Source: Streptosporangium lutulentum (GTDB lineage: Bacteria > Actinomycetota > Actinomycetes > Streptosporangiales > Streptosporangiaceae). From it: 64,000 nt of DNA. Under the pieces are notes generated by a model that was not told where the DNA came from, made no database searches, and saw only the letters and a program-made list of their open reading frames with translations. Shown here one piece after another: positions 1 through 6,808 of the stretch. The position numbers and the translations under genes were made by a program. The stretch's first letter is position 1; each line of letters begins with the position of its first letter. The DNA lies in the NCBI RefSeq assembly GCF_030811455.1, contig NZ_JAUSQU010000001.1, positions 2,728,001 to 2,792,000 on the forward strand, written 5' to 3'.

Positions 1-635
1 GCCTGGGCGATGGTGTCGGCGGTCTTGAAACCGATGCCCCACACGTCGTCGGCCAGCCGGTACGGCTCGTTCCTGACGACCGTGATGGAGGTGTCGCCGT
101 ACTGCTTGAAGATCCGCACCGCGATCGAGGTGGACACCCCGACCCCCTGCAGGAAGATCATCACCTCTTTGATGATCTTCTGTTCCTCCCAGGCGATGCC
201 GATCATCTTGGTGCGCTTGGGACCGAGCCCGGGGACCTCGACCAGCCGTTCGGGGGCGGTCTCGATGATCTCCAGGGTGTCGACGCCGAAATGGTCGACG
301 ATCCGCTCGGCCATCTTCGGCCCGATGCCCTTGATCAGCCCGGAGCCGAGATAGCGCTGGATGCCCTGGACGGTGGCCGGCAGCACGGTGGCGTAGGACC
401 ACACCTCGAACTGCTTGCCGTAGCGGGGATGGGAGGTCCACCGGCCGGTCAGCCGCAGCGACTCCCCCGGCTGGGCGCCCAGCAGCGGCCCGACCACGGT
501 CAGCAGGTCGCTGCCGGAGCGATCGACGGCCACCCGGGCGATGGTGTAGCCGGTCTCCTCGTTGGCGTAGGTGATGCGTTCAAGCGTTGCGCTCAAATAA
601 GTAGCAACATTTTCTGCACCCGCATTCGGGCTCAC
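1..635 (-). CDS. recD2: RecD2-like ATP-dependent DNA helicase, N-terminal part (runs off window)
   Basis: Reads leftwards off the left edge. The GTG start at 635 follows a GGGGAGG ribosome binding site with six bases between. About 211 residues are visible. They are the N-terminal region of RecD-like superfamily 1B helicases: an early ITYANEETGYTIARV strand pair, then two glycine-rich helix-hairpin-helix turns (LIKGIGPKMAERIVDHFG and VPGLGPKRTKMIG) and FLQGVGVSTSIAVRIFKQYG. The Walker motifs would lie further left, outside the window. RecD2 proteins are 5'-3' helicases for DNA repair that act without RecBC. A later TTG at 596 is possible but lacks the strong ribosome binding site. It is likely chromosomal and marks the flank of the mobile block to its right. 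Confidence 0.85.
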   Translation of the reverse strand, partial: MSPNAGAENVATYLSATLERITYANEETGYTIARVAVDRSGSDLLTVVGPLLGAQPGESLRLTGRWTSHPRYGKQFEVWSYATVLPATVQGIQRYLGSGLIKGIGPKMAERIVDHFGVDTLEIIETAPERLVEVPGLGPKRTKMIGIAWEEQKIIKEVMIFLQGVGVSTSIAVRIFKQYGDTSITVVRNEPYRLADDVWGIGFKTADTIAQ

Positions 636-727
636 CTCGGGCCTCCCCACGCTGTTGAGACTAGGGCAGATCTACAACACCTCGATACTTTCCGCGAGCT
701 GCTGAAAGGTCGATCTATCATGAACAC

Positions 728-961
728 GTGACCGTTCCTCCCATTTCTGAACCCGTTCCTGCCCGAGCTACGCGAGCTAAAGCGCTTGCATCAGCGGGCC
801 AGCTTCTCGCCCACGCTCGTGCTGCACGTGACGCCCTCTCCCCCGCCGAAGCGGCCAGACTTGCCCATCGGCCTGGAGGCATCTCCCTGGAGGACCTGGA
901 GGCGCAGATTCGCGAGCAGCGTGAACGAGCACGGGCTACCAGGTCTGTCTCTGCGGCTTGA
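728..961 (+). CDS. Small conserved actinomycete protein, function unknown
   Basis: A 77-residue charged protein starting at GTG 728, divergent from the helicase gene. It has an Ala/Arg-rich helical N-terminus (ARATRAKALASAGQLL) and a C-terminal helix (SLEDLEAQIREQRERARA). It resembles the small helical proteins common beside actinomycete mobile elements, but I do not know a function. The ribosome binding site is weak: AAAGG lies about 15 bases upstream. The start is therefore uncertain. A hairpin directly follows the stop. The GCGAGC-N6-GCTTGC motif at 772-789 lies inside it. Confidence 0.5.
   Translation: MTVPPISEPVPARATRAKALASAGQLLAHARAARDALSPAEAARLAHRPGGISLEDLEAQIREQRERARATRSVSAA
772..789. 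repeat. Bipartite GCNNGC-N6-GCNNGC motif
   Basis: GCGAGC, spacer TAAAGC, GCTTGC. It lies inside the small gene at 728. The complete 18-mer matches the reverse complement of the site at 63905-63922 in 16 of 18 positions, including the whole spacer. Confidence 0.5.
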
Positions 962-962
962 T

Positions 963-980
963 GCAAGCAATTGTGCTTGC
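963..980. repeat. Bipartite motif GCAAGC-N6-GCTTGC, hairpin after stop codon
   Basis: A perfect inverted repeat beginning one base after the TGA of the small gene at 728-961, spacer AATTGT. It could be a short terminator stem, but no T-run follows. It matches the dispersed motif with the exact six-base spacing. Confidence 0.55.
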
Positions 981-1081
981 GTCAGCTCACGACGAGCACG
1001 TCCCGCAGTAGCACCGCGCTGGCGCGCAATAACGGCCAGCGTCAGGTTCCGCCACTCCAGCTATCGCGGCCGGAGTGTGGT

Positions 1082-1133
1082 CGGTGCAACGCCGACCCTG
1101 CAAATACTGCCTCGCAGGGTCGGCGTTGCACCG
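1082..1133. repeat. Long perfect inverted repeat (20-bp arms, 12-base loop)
   Basis: Arms 1082-1101 (CGGTGCAACGCCGACCCTGC) and 1114-1133 are exact reverse complements around a 12-base loop. It lies at the downstream end of the leftward transfer operon, between it and the small rightward gene. It would form a very stable hairpin. It may be a bidirectional terminator, a mobile-element end or a transfer or replication site. No T-run is present on either side. Confidence 0.8.
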
Positions 1134-1189
1134 GTGCTGCTCAGCGGCGATCCAGAATGTGCACGGCTTCACCACGCGATCCTATTCGT

Positions 1190-1207
1190 GCAAGCTGAAC
1201 CGCTAGC
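1190..1207. repeat. Bipartite motif GCAAGC-N6-GCTAGC
   Basis: Spacer TGAACC. It overlaps the TAG stop (1203-1205) of the Cys-rich small gene, so it sits exactly at the end of the transfer operon. Confidence 0.55.
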
Positions 1208-1331
1208 GTTTGTGGCAATCGAGGCACGCGCACCAATCGTGTCGGCAGCCGGAGCAACGCCCCTCGGCGCACGGGACCGACAGCTCGTTCTCTTGAGGCG
1301 TCGACTCGTCATGCACCAGTTTGAGCTTCAT
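1203..1331 (-). CDS. Cys-rich 42-residue protein
   Basis: The start at ATG 1331 has an AGGAGAGG ribosome binding site nine bases upstream. The sequence ends in a cysteine/histidine cluster (CAEGRCSGCRHDWCACLDCH) with spacings suited to one or two zinc sites. It is the last gene of the leftward operon, five bases after the membrane-protein gene at 1337. Small Cys-clustered proteins of this type are common in actinomycete mobile elements. I cannot assign a function. Confidence 0.6.
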   Translation of the reverse strand: MKLKLVHDESTPQENELSVPCAEGRCSGCRHDWCACLDCHKR

Positions 1332-1336
1332 CTGGA

Positions 1337-1684
1337 TCAGTCCTCTCCTGAGGTCGAACCGGTTGAAACGATGGGCAGGGGAAGCATCGCCAAAGCAGCG
1401 AGGGTGGACGAGAGCAGGACCAGGCCGCCGACCTCGCCCCACGTGAACATCGCGAGCAGCCCCACGTGGAGCACCACCAGGGCCGTCCCGACCAGACGGC
1501 CGACCAGCATCACCACCGCCGACGACACAGCGACGACGACCGGCACGACCAGCTCAGTGCCCGACGCCGGATGGCACACCGCCGCCGTCACCCCCGCGAC
1601 CGTCGCCCAGGCCGCCGTCACGGCGGCCACGCGCAGAGCACCGCTGAACCGCTCGGCAGCGAGCCCCGCAGACACAACGCTCAT
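1337..1684 (-). CDS. Small integral membrane protein of the transfer operon
   Basis: 115 residues with about four hydrophobic segments (for example LVVPVVVAVSSAVVMLVGRL and GTALVVLHVGLLAMFTWG). ATG 1684 is seven bases after GAAGGAGG. GTG 1687, overlapping the stop of the Tra gene, is the alternative. Its position directly after the FtsK-type translocase suggests a role like the spread (Spd) proteins of Streptomyces plasmids, membrane proteins that help plasmid DNA move between hyphal compartments. That role is inferred from context and topology only. Confidence 0.65.
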   Translation of the reverse strand: MSVVSAGLAAERFSGALRVAAVTAAWATVAGVTAAVCHPASGTELVVPVVVAVSSAVVMLVGRLVGTALVVLHVGLLAMFTWGEVGGLVLLSSTLAALAMLPLPIVSTGSTSGED

Positions 1685-1686
1685 CA

Positions 1687-3618
1687 CTAGACCTCCTTCA
1701 CGAGCTGATACACATCGCCGTTCTTCCGCACCCGTCCCGACCTTCCCAGGACCCGCAGCGCAGCCGGAACCTCACCGAGCGGCACATCGCCCAGCCGATG
1801 CCGGACCGCGACGCAGATCGGGCCGAGCTCCTTTTTCCCGGAGGCCAGCGCACGCTCAACCGCGGCCTCCACATCGCCTGACGACCACTTCGGCATCGAG
1901 GCCTTCGCCGCCGCCTTGATCGGCGTCGGCGCGTGCTCGTCACGTGGGTTGATGCCACGCCGCACCATGTCGAAGTACTCGTCGCGGAAACCCGCCGTGA
2001 TGGGGTCGATCTGCGCAGCCGCGGGGCTGATCGCGATGCCGTACAGGTCGCGAGAGATCGAGGACCGCCACTTGCCGCCAGGCCGGTTGTCGATGCCCTT
2101 GATGTAGCCGAGACCGACCGTCTTGTCTTCGGTGCCGTCCCAGAACTCAGGCAGGTTGGACGGGTCGCCCTTCAGACCGACCATGTTGTGATCGACGCTG
2201 GAGCCGTTCCGGAACGCGGCGACGCTGCCACCGCCGGCGAGGTTCGACCGCAGCGTGTTGCTGATGGTCCTGCCGCCGAAATTCTCGAGGCCGAGGTTCT
2301 GCAGGTACGCGTCGATCGCGCCGCCTGGCTTGCGCCACGTCTTCGCGGCCTTGGCCAGCATCTCAGTCGCCTCGGGGCCGACATCCGGATCCTGCAGGAG
2401 GAGAGACAGCTCCTCAAGCATGAAGTACATCAGCTTGAGCCCGCCCATATCCGGGTCACCGGGCAGGAAGAAGTCCTTGCCGTTCCGCTCTCGCCCGTGA
2501 TCGTCGACCCACGGGACGTGCGCGATGTAGTTGGCGCGGCGATCCATGACGTAGTCGAACGCCTGCAGCTCCTCCCAGCACGCCGCCACACCCTCACGGC
2601 TGATCGCGGTTCGGCCGTTCCACGTCGGCTGTGAGCTGCCGTCCTGGTTGTCGAGCAGCACCGCCACGGCGAGGGGGCATTGGTGCACGAGCGCCAGCTT
2701 CGAGCCGCCGAACCCGGACTTGCCGCCGCCGGTCGACCCGGAGTTGATGCCCATCTGCGCGCCGGTCAACGTCGTCCAGAACGCCCAGCGGGTCGGCTTG
2801 AGGTCAAAGAAGTTACCGACGCGGGCGATGCCGGTCTTCAGGTCAATCGCTGCTCCTTCGTCCTCCAGGTAGCGGACCTGGCGCAGGTTGTCGCCGCGCT
2901 CAATGATCGTGATCCTTGCGCCGGAGTAGCTGCGGCCGGGCGGCGGCCCGACCTCTACCTGGTCCAGGGGGACCCCACGGGCCGAGGCGAGGACGCCGAT
3001 CTGCTTTTCGATGTTCCCGGTCTGTGTCTTGCCGGGGACGCCGACGATGACGCCGGTGAACCCACCGGGCACCTGCTCCGCGTCGGTCAGGCTGGTGCCC
3101 GTGAACGCCGGGTTGGCGGGGACGACGGTCTCGGCGTACCAGCGCGGCAGGCCAGCCAGGGCGTCCGTCTTCGGCATGTCCATCTTTGGTAGAGCCTTCC
3201 TGTTCGAGCGGGTGAGTCCCTGGTAAGCGGCGAACCAGTAGTTCACGGCCCCGCCCAGGCCGACGATCCACAGCACGAACGCGATCAGGCCGTACGGCCC
3301 GGCGAACACGGCGATGAGCAGCCACAGCGACCCGCTGGCGGGCCGGGCGAGCCGCGCCTTTGCACCGCGGCGCTTGGCGCGGACCGCGATCGTCGCGGTA
3401 ACGACGGTGATGGCCGGCGCGGCGACCATCAGGCCGAGACCGGTCTCATGAGCGATCACGCCGGTCGTCTGGATGGCGGCCAGCCACGCCACCGGCCGGA
3501 CGAACGCGAGCTTGCCGCGCTGCCGGTTCTTGATACGCCGGAAGGCCCGGCGCATGTCGACAGGGGCGGGCGCGGACTTCACGGGTTCGAGCTGCTTGCC
3601 GGGGACGATGGCGGCCAC
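1687..3618 (-). CDS. FtsK/SpoIIIE-family conjugative DNA translocase (Tra)
   Basis: 643 residues, GTG start at 3618 with AAGGGAGC six bases upstream. The N-terminal ~120 residues hold two or three membrane segments. A Walker A motif (GSTGGGKSG, about residues 294-302) and a hydrophobic Walker B strand (AVAVLLDNQD, about 317-326) form the P-loop motor. The C-terminal ~70 residues (SSGDVEAAVERALASGKK and following) look like a winged-helix, comparable to the FtsK gamma domain. Streptomyces Tra proteins of this type move double-stranded plasmid DNA from donor to recipient mycelium as a membrane hexamer. No relaxase is expected or seen. It is the largest gene of the leftward operon and the best evidence that this block was a conjugative element. 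Confidence 0.85.
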   Translation of the reverse strand: MAAIVPGKQLEPVKSAPAPVDMRRAFRRIKNRQRGKLAFVRPVAWLAAIQTTGVIAHETGLGLMVAAPAITVVTATIAVRAKRRGAKARLARPASGSLWLLIAVFAGPYGLIAFVLWIVGLGGAVNYWFAAYQGLTRSNRKALPKMDMPKTDALAGLPRWYAETVVPANPAFTGTSLTDAEQVPGGFTGVIVGVPGKTQTGNIEKQIGVLASARGVPLDQVEVGPPPGRSYSGARITIIERGDNLRQVRYLEDEGAAIDLKTGIARVGNFFDLKPTRWAFWTTLTGAQMGINSGSTGGGKSGFGGSKLALVHQCPLAVAVLLDNQDGSSQPTWNGRTAISREGVAACWEELQAFDYVMDRRANYIAHVPWVDDHGRERNGKDFFLPGDPDMGGLKLMYFMLEELSLLLQDPDVGPEATEMLAKAAKTWRKPGGAIDAYLQNLGLENFGGRTISNTLRSNLAGGGSVAAFRNGSSVDHNMVGLKGDPSNLPEFWDGTEDKTVGLGYIKGIDNRPGGKWRSSISRDLYGIAISPAAAQIDPITAGFRDEYFDMVRRGINPRDEHAPTPIKAAAKASMPKWSSGDVEAAVERALASGKKELGPICVAVRHRLGDVPLGEVPAALRVLGRSGRVRKNGDVYQLVKEV

Positions 3619-3658
3619 GAGGTTGCTCCCTTCGGGGGTTGAGCAGGTCAGGCGAGGG

Positions 3659-3967
3659 TCAGTGGTTCCGGTCCCAGACGGGGAAGTTCTCCGCGGCGGC
3701 GTACTCGCGTTCCGCAGCGCCGAGTCGGTCTGCGGCCTGGTTCATCGCGTCGCCAGCGGCGTCCTTCTGCGGTCCAGGCGCGTACCGCTCGTACTGCCTC
3801 TTGGCTTCGGCGTGCTCACTTCGCGCTGCGCGGAGACTCTTGACGGCATCTCTGAAGTCTTGCCTCCACCTGCCCTCTCTCTCGCGCTGGGCAGCTCTCC
3901 GTTCTTCTTCCGGATCTACCTGCGGCTCCTCGACGACATCCGCGGGCCTTTTGCCGAACAGGCGCAT
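3659..3967 (-). CDS. Charged coiled-coil protein of the transfer operon
   Basis: 102 residues. ATG 3967 has GAAGGAGG five bases upstream. It is highly charged and helical (PEEERRAAQREREGRWRQDF, then a second helix ending AAEREYAAAENF), with no membrane segment and no known motif. It lies immediately upstream of tra and is likely co-transcribed. Function unknown. Confidence 0.65.
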   Translation of the reverse strand: MRLFGKRPADVVEEPQVDPEEERRAAQREREGRWRQDFRDAVKSLRAARSEHAEAKRQYERYAPGPQKDAAGDAMNQAADRLGAAEREYAAAENFPVWDRNH

Positions 3968-4062
3968 GACGGCCTCCTTCTCTGCGTTGGGATCCTGTAG
4001 AGCTGGCGCTCTGGGCACTCGCCACGCCGGTTGGCCATGGCGAGCACCCGCAGCAACAGCGA

Positions 4063-5022
4063 TCAGGAGGTAGCGAGAGCAGCGGCTTCGTCAGCGATCT
4101 GCTGAGCGATGCTCGCGGCCTGGTTCAGCAGGTCCTGAAGGATCGCGGTGGTCGCGATGATCGAGGCGTGCGGGGCGATGGTGTTGGTCATGCTGTTGGC
4201 CAGGCTGTTGTTCTCCACGCTGAGGGCCTGGAGTTGCCCGGCGAGCTGCGCGTGAGCCTGCGCGTAGGTGAGCAGACCATTGGCTTCTGCGGCCATGTTC
4301 GTGGTTCCTTCCGATGGCGGCCCCTCGACGGGGCCGGGCTGAGTTACTGCTTGCGGTTCTGCTTGCGTGTTGGTGCCGGGCGTCCCATCGGGGCGCGCCC
4401 GAACGAAGCGGAGCTGCTGACCGCATCCGCACGTGGCTTCGGCGGCGGTCTCGCCTGCGTTGATCGTGACGGTGTGCTCGGCTCCGCACTTCTGGCACTG
4501 GTCGGTCGCGATGATGACCGTGTTCGTGATGAGCCGGGGGTTGCCCGGCTCGGCCGGTGCGTCGCCGCTGGGCTTCTCCTCGGGCTCGTGGACGATGTCC
4601 TCGTCGTCGGTCTCCTCGTCGGAGTCCTTCACGATCTCCGCCTCGACGACCGTTGCGGCCTTTACTGCCGCTCGGCCACCGCGCGTGGCTTCGGTCACGA
4701 TGCGCCGGGTCGCGCCGACCGTCTTGGCCGCGCCGTACACGGCGCCGCCGGCCGTCACCACAGTCACGCCCAGGACCTCAAGGACGAACGACGCGGTGCG
4801 GGCACGCCTGGTGCCGCGCCGCTGCAGCGTTTTCTGTGCCCGGTCGTACGCCGCCCGGGTGGCCTTGTAGCCGTCGCGGAACTCAGCGACGGCCTGCTGC
4901 CGTCCCGACTTCCACGCACCACCAGCGGCGGCCGCGGTGACCTTACGGGCGTCCGGCTTCCGCCACAGGAAGACACCCGCGATGAGCGCGGCGACCACCA
5001 GGGCCAGGAGGAGCATGGTCAT
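4063..5022 (-). CDS. Membrane-anchored protein with zinc-ribbon-like segment
   Basis: 319 residues; ATG 5022 overlaps the TGA of the upstream gene (ATGA). It has one N-terminal membrane helix (MLLLALVVAALIAGVFLW), a basic helical region, a further hydrophobic Gly/Ala-rich stretch near residue 90 and an acidic linker (DSDEETDDEDIVHEPEE). A CQKCGAEHTVTI...CGCGQ segment near residue 175-200 resembles a zinc ribbon, and a Gln/Ala-rich helical tail follows. This architecture occurs in transfer operons of actinomycete integrative elements. Its biochemical role is unknown; a scaffold for the Tra motor is one possibility. Confidence 0.6.
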   Translation of the reverse strand: MTMLLLALVVAALIAGVFLWRKPDARKVTAAAAGGAWKSGRQQAVAEFRDGYKATRAAYDRAQKTLQRRGTRRARTASFVLEVLGVTVVTAGGAVYGAAKTVGATRRIVTEATRGGRAAVKAATVVEAEIVKDSDEETDDEDIVHEPEEKPSGDAPAEPGNPRLITNTVIIATDQCQKCGAEHTVTINAGETAAEATCGCGQQLRFVRARPDGTPGTNTQAEPQAVTQPGPVEGPPSEGTTNMAAEANGLLTYAQAHAQLAGQLQALSVENNSLANSMTNTIAPHASIIATTAILQDLLNQAASIAQQIADEAAALATS

Positions 5023-5447
5023 TGCGACCTCTCAACCTGCGTCTTGAGGGTGTCGACGTTGGAGCCGAACTGCTCGGCGAAGTAGCTGAACGTCGCCCCG
5101 GACGTCATGACCACGATCGTGATCAGGGCGGGCAGGGTGAACAGGCCCCACTGCTCCGGCCTGCCGATGTCCCAGTCGGACACGCCGATGATGACCGCGA
5201 TGACGACCACGATCAGCGCGATGACCGCGATGACGCCGATCCACACGGTCAGCCCCCAGGCCATGCCGACGCTGACCAGCCACGCGACGATGCCGATGAG
5301 ACCGACACCAGCGCAGATCATGGCGATGGCGACGAGGAAATGGATCTTCCTGAACAGCTTCTGGTGCTTCATGACCACGATCGCGGGGGTCAGGCATATG
5401 GCGCACACCACGACGCCGCCGAGGACCAGCCCGAAGTTGATTTCCAT
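5019..5447 (-). CDS. Four-helix membrane protein, Spd-like position
   Basis: 142 residues if started at ATG 5447; an in-frame TTG at 5465 overlapping the previous stop would add six. Four hydrophobic helices span most of the protein (INFGLVLGGVVVCAICL, VAIAMICAGVGLIGIVAWL, VWIGVIAVIALIVVVIAVII, LPALITIVVMTSGATF). There is no enzymatic motif. Overlaps on both sides place it in one translationally coupled operon. A mycelial spread function is suggested by comparison with Streptomyces plasmid spd genes, without sequence proof. Confidence 0.65.
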   Translation of the reverse strand: MEINFGLVLGGVVVCAICLTPAIVVMKHQKLFRKIHFLVAIAMICAGVGLIGIVAWLVSVGMAWGLTVWIGVIAVIALIVVVIAVIIGVSDWDIGRPEQWGLFTLPALITIVVMTSGATFSYFAEQFGSNVDTLKTQVERSQ

Positions 5448-5461
5448 GAGGGGACCTACTC

Positions 5462-5905
5462 TCAAGCGAGGATGAACGAAACGAGATAGACAACCCCGGC
5501 GATGACCACCGTGGCGGCCAGCAGCGACGGGTAACGAATGATCAGCAGGAGCGTCTGCGCGGTGACGTTCGCCACCACGACCGGCACCCCGTACAGGCCG
5601 TAGAAGATCCGAAGGGCGATGGACTCGCGGACGAACGGCGGCGGGTCGATGAAGTACTGCCGCGCCAGCGTCGCGATCGACGCGGGCCGCTGCCCGAACA
5701 CGCCGTCGCCCACCACGACGTCATCGACCAGCTTCTCCAGCCGGGGCAGAACCTCGGCCTTCGCGACGACGACCAGCCAACCCGCCGGGGCGTCGTCCTC
5801 GTCCGGGTCGTCGGGCGCGGCCGGCACCGGCTCGGGGCCGCCGAACTTCGCGACTACGACGTTGTCCGGCTGCTCGTCGTCGTCGGGCAGGCTCAGCTCA
5901 TACAC
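5462..5905 (-). CDS. Membrane protein with acidic cytoplasmic N-terminus
   Basis: 147 residues, GTG 5905 eight bases after GGGAGG. Residues 1-45 are Asp/Pro-rich (PAAPDDPDEDDAPAGW). The C-terminal half has two hydrophobic helices (VPVVVANVTAQTLLLIIRY and LLAATVVIAGVVYLVSFIL). It overlaps its neighbour at 5898 by eight bases. It has the same layout as small membrane genes near FtsK-type Tra genes in actinomycete integrative elements. Function unknown. Confidence 0.65.
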   Translation of the reverse strand: MYELSLPDDDEQPDNVVVAKFGGPEPVPAAPDDPDEDDAPAGWLVVVAKAEVLPRLEKLVDDVVVGDGVFGQRPASIATLARQYFIDPPPFVRESIALRIFYGLYGVPVVVANVTAQTLLLIIRYPSLLAATVVIAGVVYLVSFILA

Positions 5906-6161
5906 GGCTGTGTCCTCCCTTCTGGGTCTTGAGGTGGTCGAGGTGCTGTTGGTTGAGGTCGGCGGCGATGGTCCGCATCTGCTTGGCCAGGTGCAGGCCG
6001 GTTGCGTGGGCCTTCGCCGGGTCGCGCTTGGCGAGGTGTTTCAGCTCCGCGGCGACCCAGCACGCGGCCAACCAGAACCGACGCACGCCGTTCTTCTCGG
6101 CGTCGATCCGGCTGGTGTGGAAGAGTTTCCGCTCCTCCGGGCCGGTGCGATCCCTGGCCAC
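5898..6161 (-). CDS. Small helical protein of the transfer operon
   Basis: 87 residues. GTG 6161 follows GAAGGAG by five bases. It is Lys/His-rich and helical (FWLAACWVAAELKHLAKRDP, then HLAKQMRTIAADLNQQHLDH). No known domain recognised. The stop overlaps the next gene by eight bases. Confidence 0.55.
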   Translation of the reverse strand: MARDRTGPEERKLFHTSRIDAEKNGVRRFWLAACWVAAELKHLAKRDPAKAHATGLHLAKQMRTIAADLNQQHLDHLKTQKGGHSRV

Positions 6162-6319
6162 GCGAACTCCTTCTGCTTACGGGCTGTGATATTTGGTAGG
6201 CTGCGCCTCGCGCGGGTGCATGCGCGGGCGCGCGCGCTGCGCAACGCGGGCGCGCGTTGGACCGTCCGCAGAGCCGCTGGTCAGAGCGGCACAGGCAACG
6301 GGCAGGCCCGGAAGCCTCA

Positions 6320-6808
6320 TCACGGAACGTCACCTTCTGAGGTTTCCTCGACCATCGCTTCGGCCAGGGCGTCCCAGTCGACGCGGTCCCCTTCCTCGCC
6401 GTCCGGCACGAGCCGGTACGTCTCGGCCGCGAACGCCTGGACGTTGGCGCGGGGGACGCGGAACGTCAGCGGGTCCTCGGGGTTCCACCGCAGCGTCCAC
6501 AGCAGCCACTCGTCGCCGTCCGAGCGGACCTGCAGGTCCTCGCACAGGCCCTGCAGGAGGACATCGCGGGGCACGTCCAGCGAGACGACGCCACCGGAGA
6601 CGACGATCCGCACGAACCACGGGTCGGTCTTGGGGTTGTAGTGCAGCCATGCGGCGAGGGGGTTGGCGTTGCTGTCGGCGTGCCAGATCGGCACGCACGT
6701 GCTGAGCCGGACGAGGTCCATGTCATCCAGGTCCATGTCGTGTTCGGGGGGCATGTCGTGTCCTTCGTCGTGTCGTGTCATGTCGGGTTGGTTGGGGTGT
6801 CGTGTCAC
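6320..6808 (-). CDS. SsgA-family (sporulation and cell-division regulator)-like protein
   Basis: 162 residues; ATG 6808 overlaps the stop of the upstream gene (ATGA). After a Met/His/Asp-rich leader, residues ~45-155 follow the SsgA-like protein pattern: a LHYNPKTDPWFVRIVV segment matching the family's 'YDPADPYAV' strand, a DVLLQGLCEDLQV segment matching 'RDLLAEGL', and FRVPRANVQAFAAETYRLVP matching the family's 'APRADVEAFLARTYALVP' signature. SsgA-like proteins are actinomycete-specific and recruit FtsZ and peptidoglycan enzymes at division sites. Finding one in a conjugation operon suggests that transfer may be tied to septation. The leader repeats MTRH/HDM motifs and may be partly untranslated if a later ATG is used. 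Confidence 0.6.
   Translation of the reverse strand: MTRHPNQPDMTRHDEGHDMPPEHDMDLDDMDLVRLSTCVPIWHADSNANPLAAWLHYNPKTDPWFVRIVVSGGVVSLDVPRDVLLQGLCEDLQVRSDGDEWLLWTLRWNPEDPLTFRVPRANVQAFAAETYRLVPDGEEGDRVDWDALAEAMVEETSEGDVP

Noticed and set aside
963..980. A simple transcription terminator
   Set aside because: No T-run follows and the sequence fits the dispersed motif with exact spacing, so it was annotated as a motif copy.
4168..5085. Plus-strand open frame of 305 codons
   Set aside because: Antisense to the coupled membrane protein gene with zinc-ribbon motif; no domain and Arg/Gly-rich translation.
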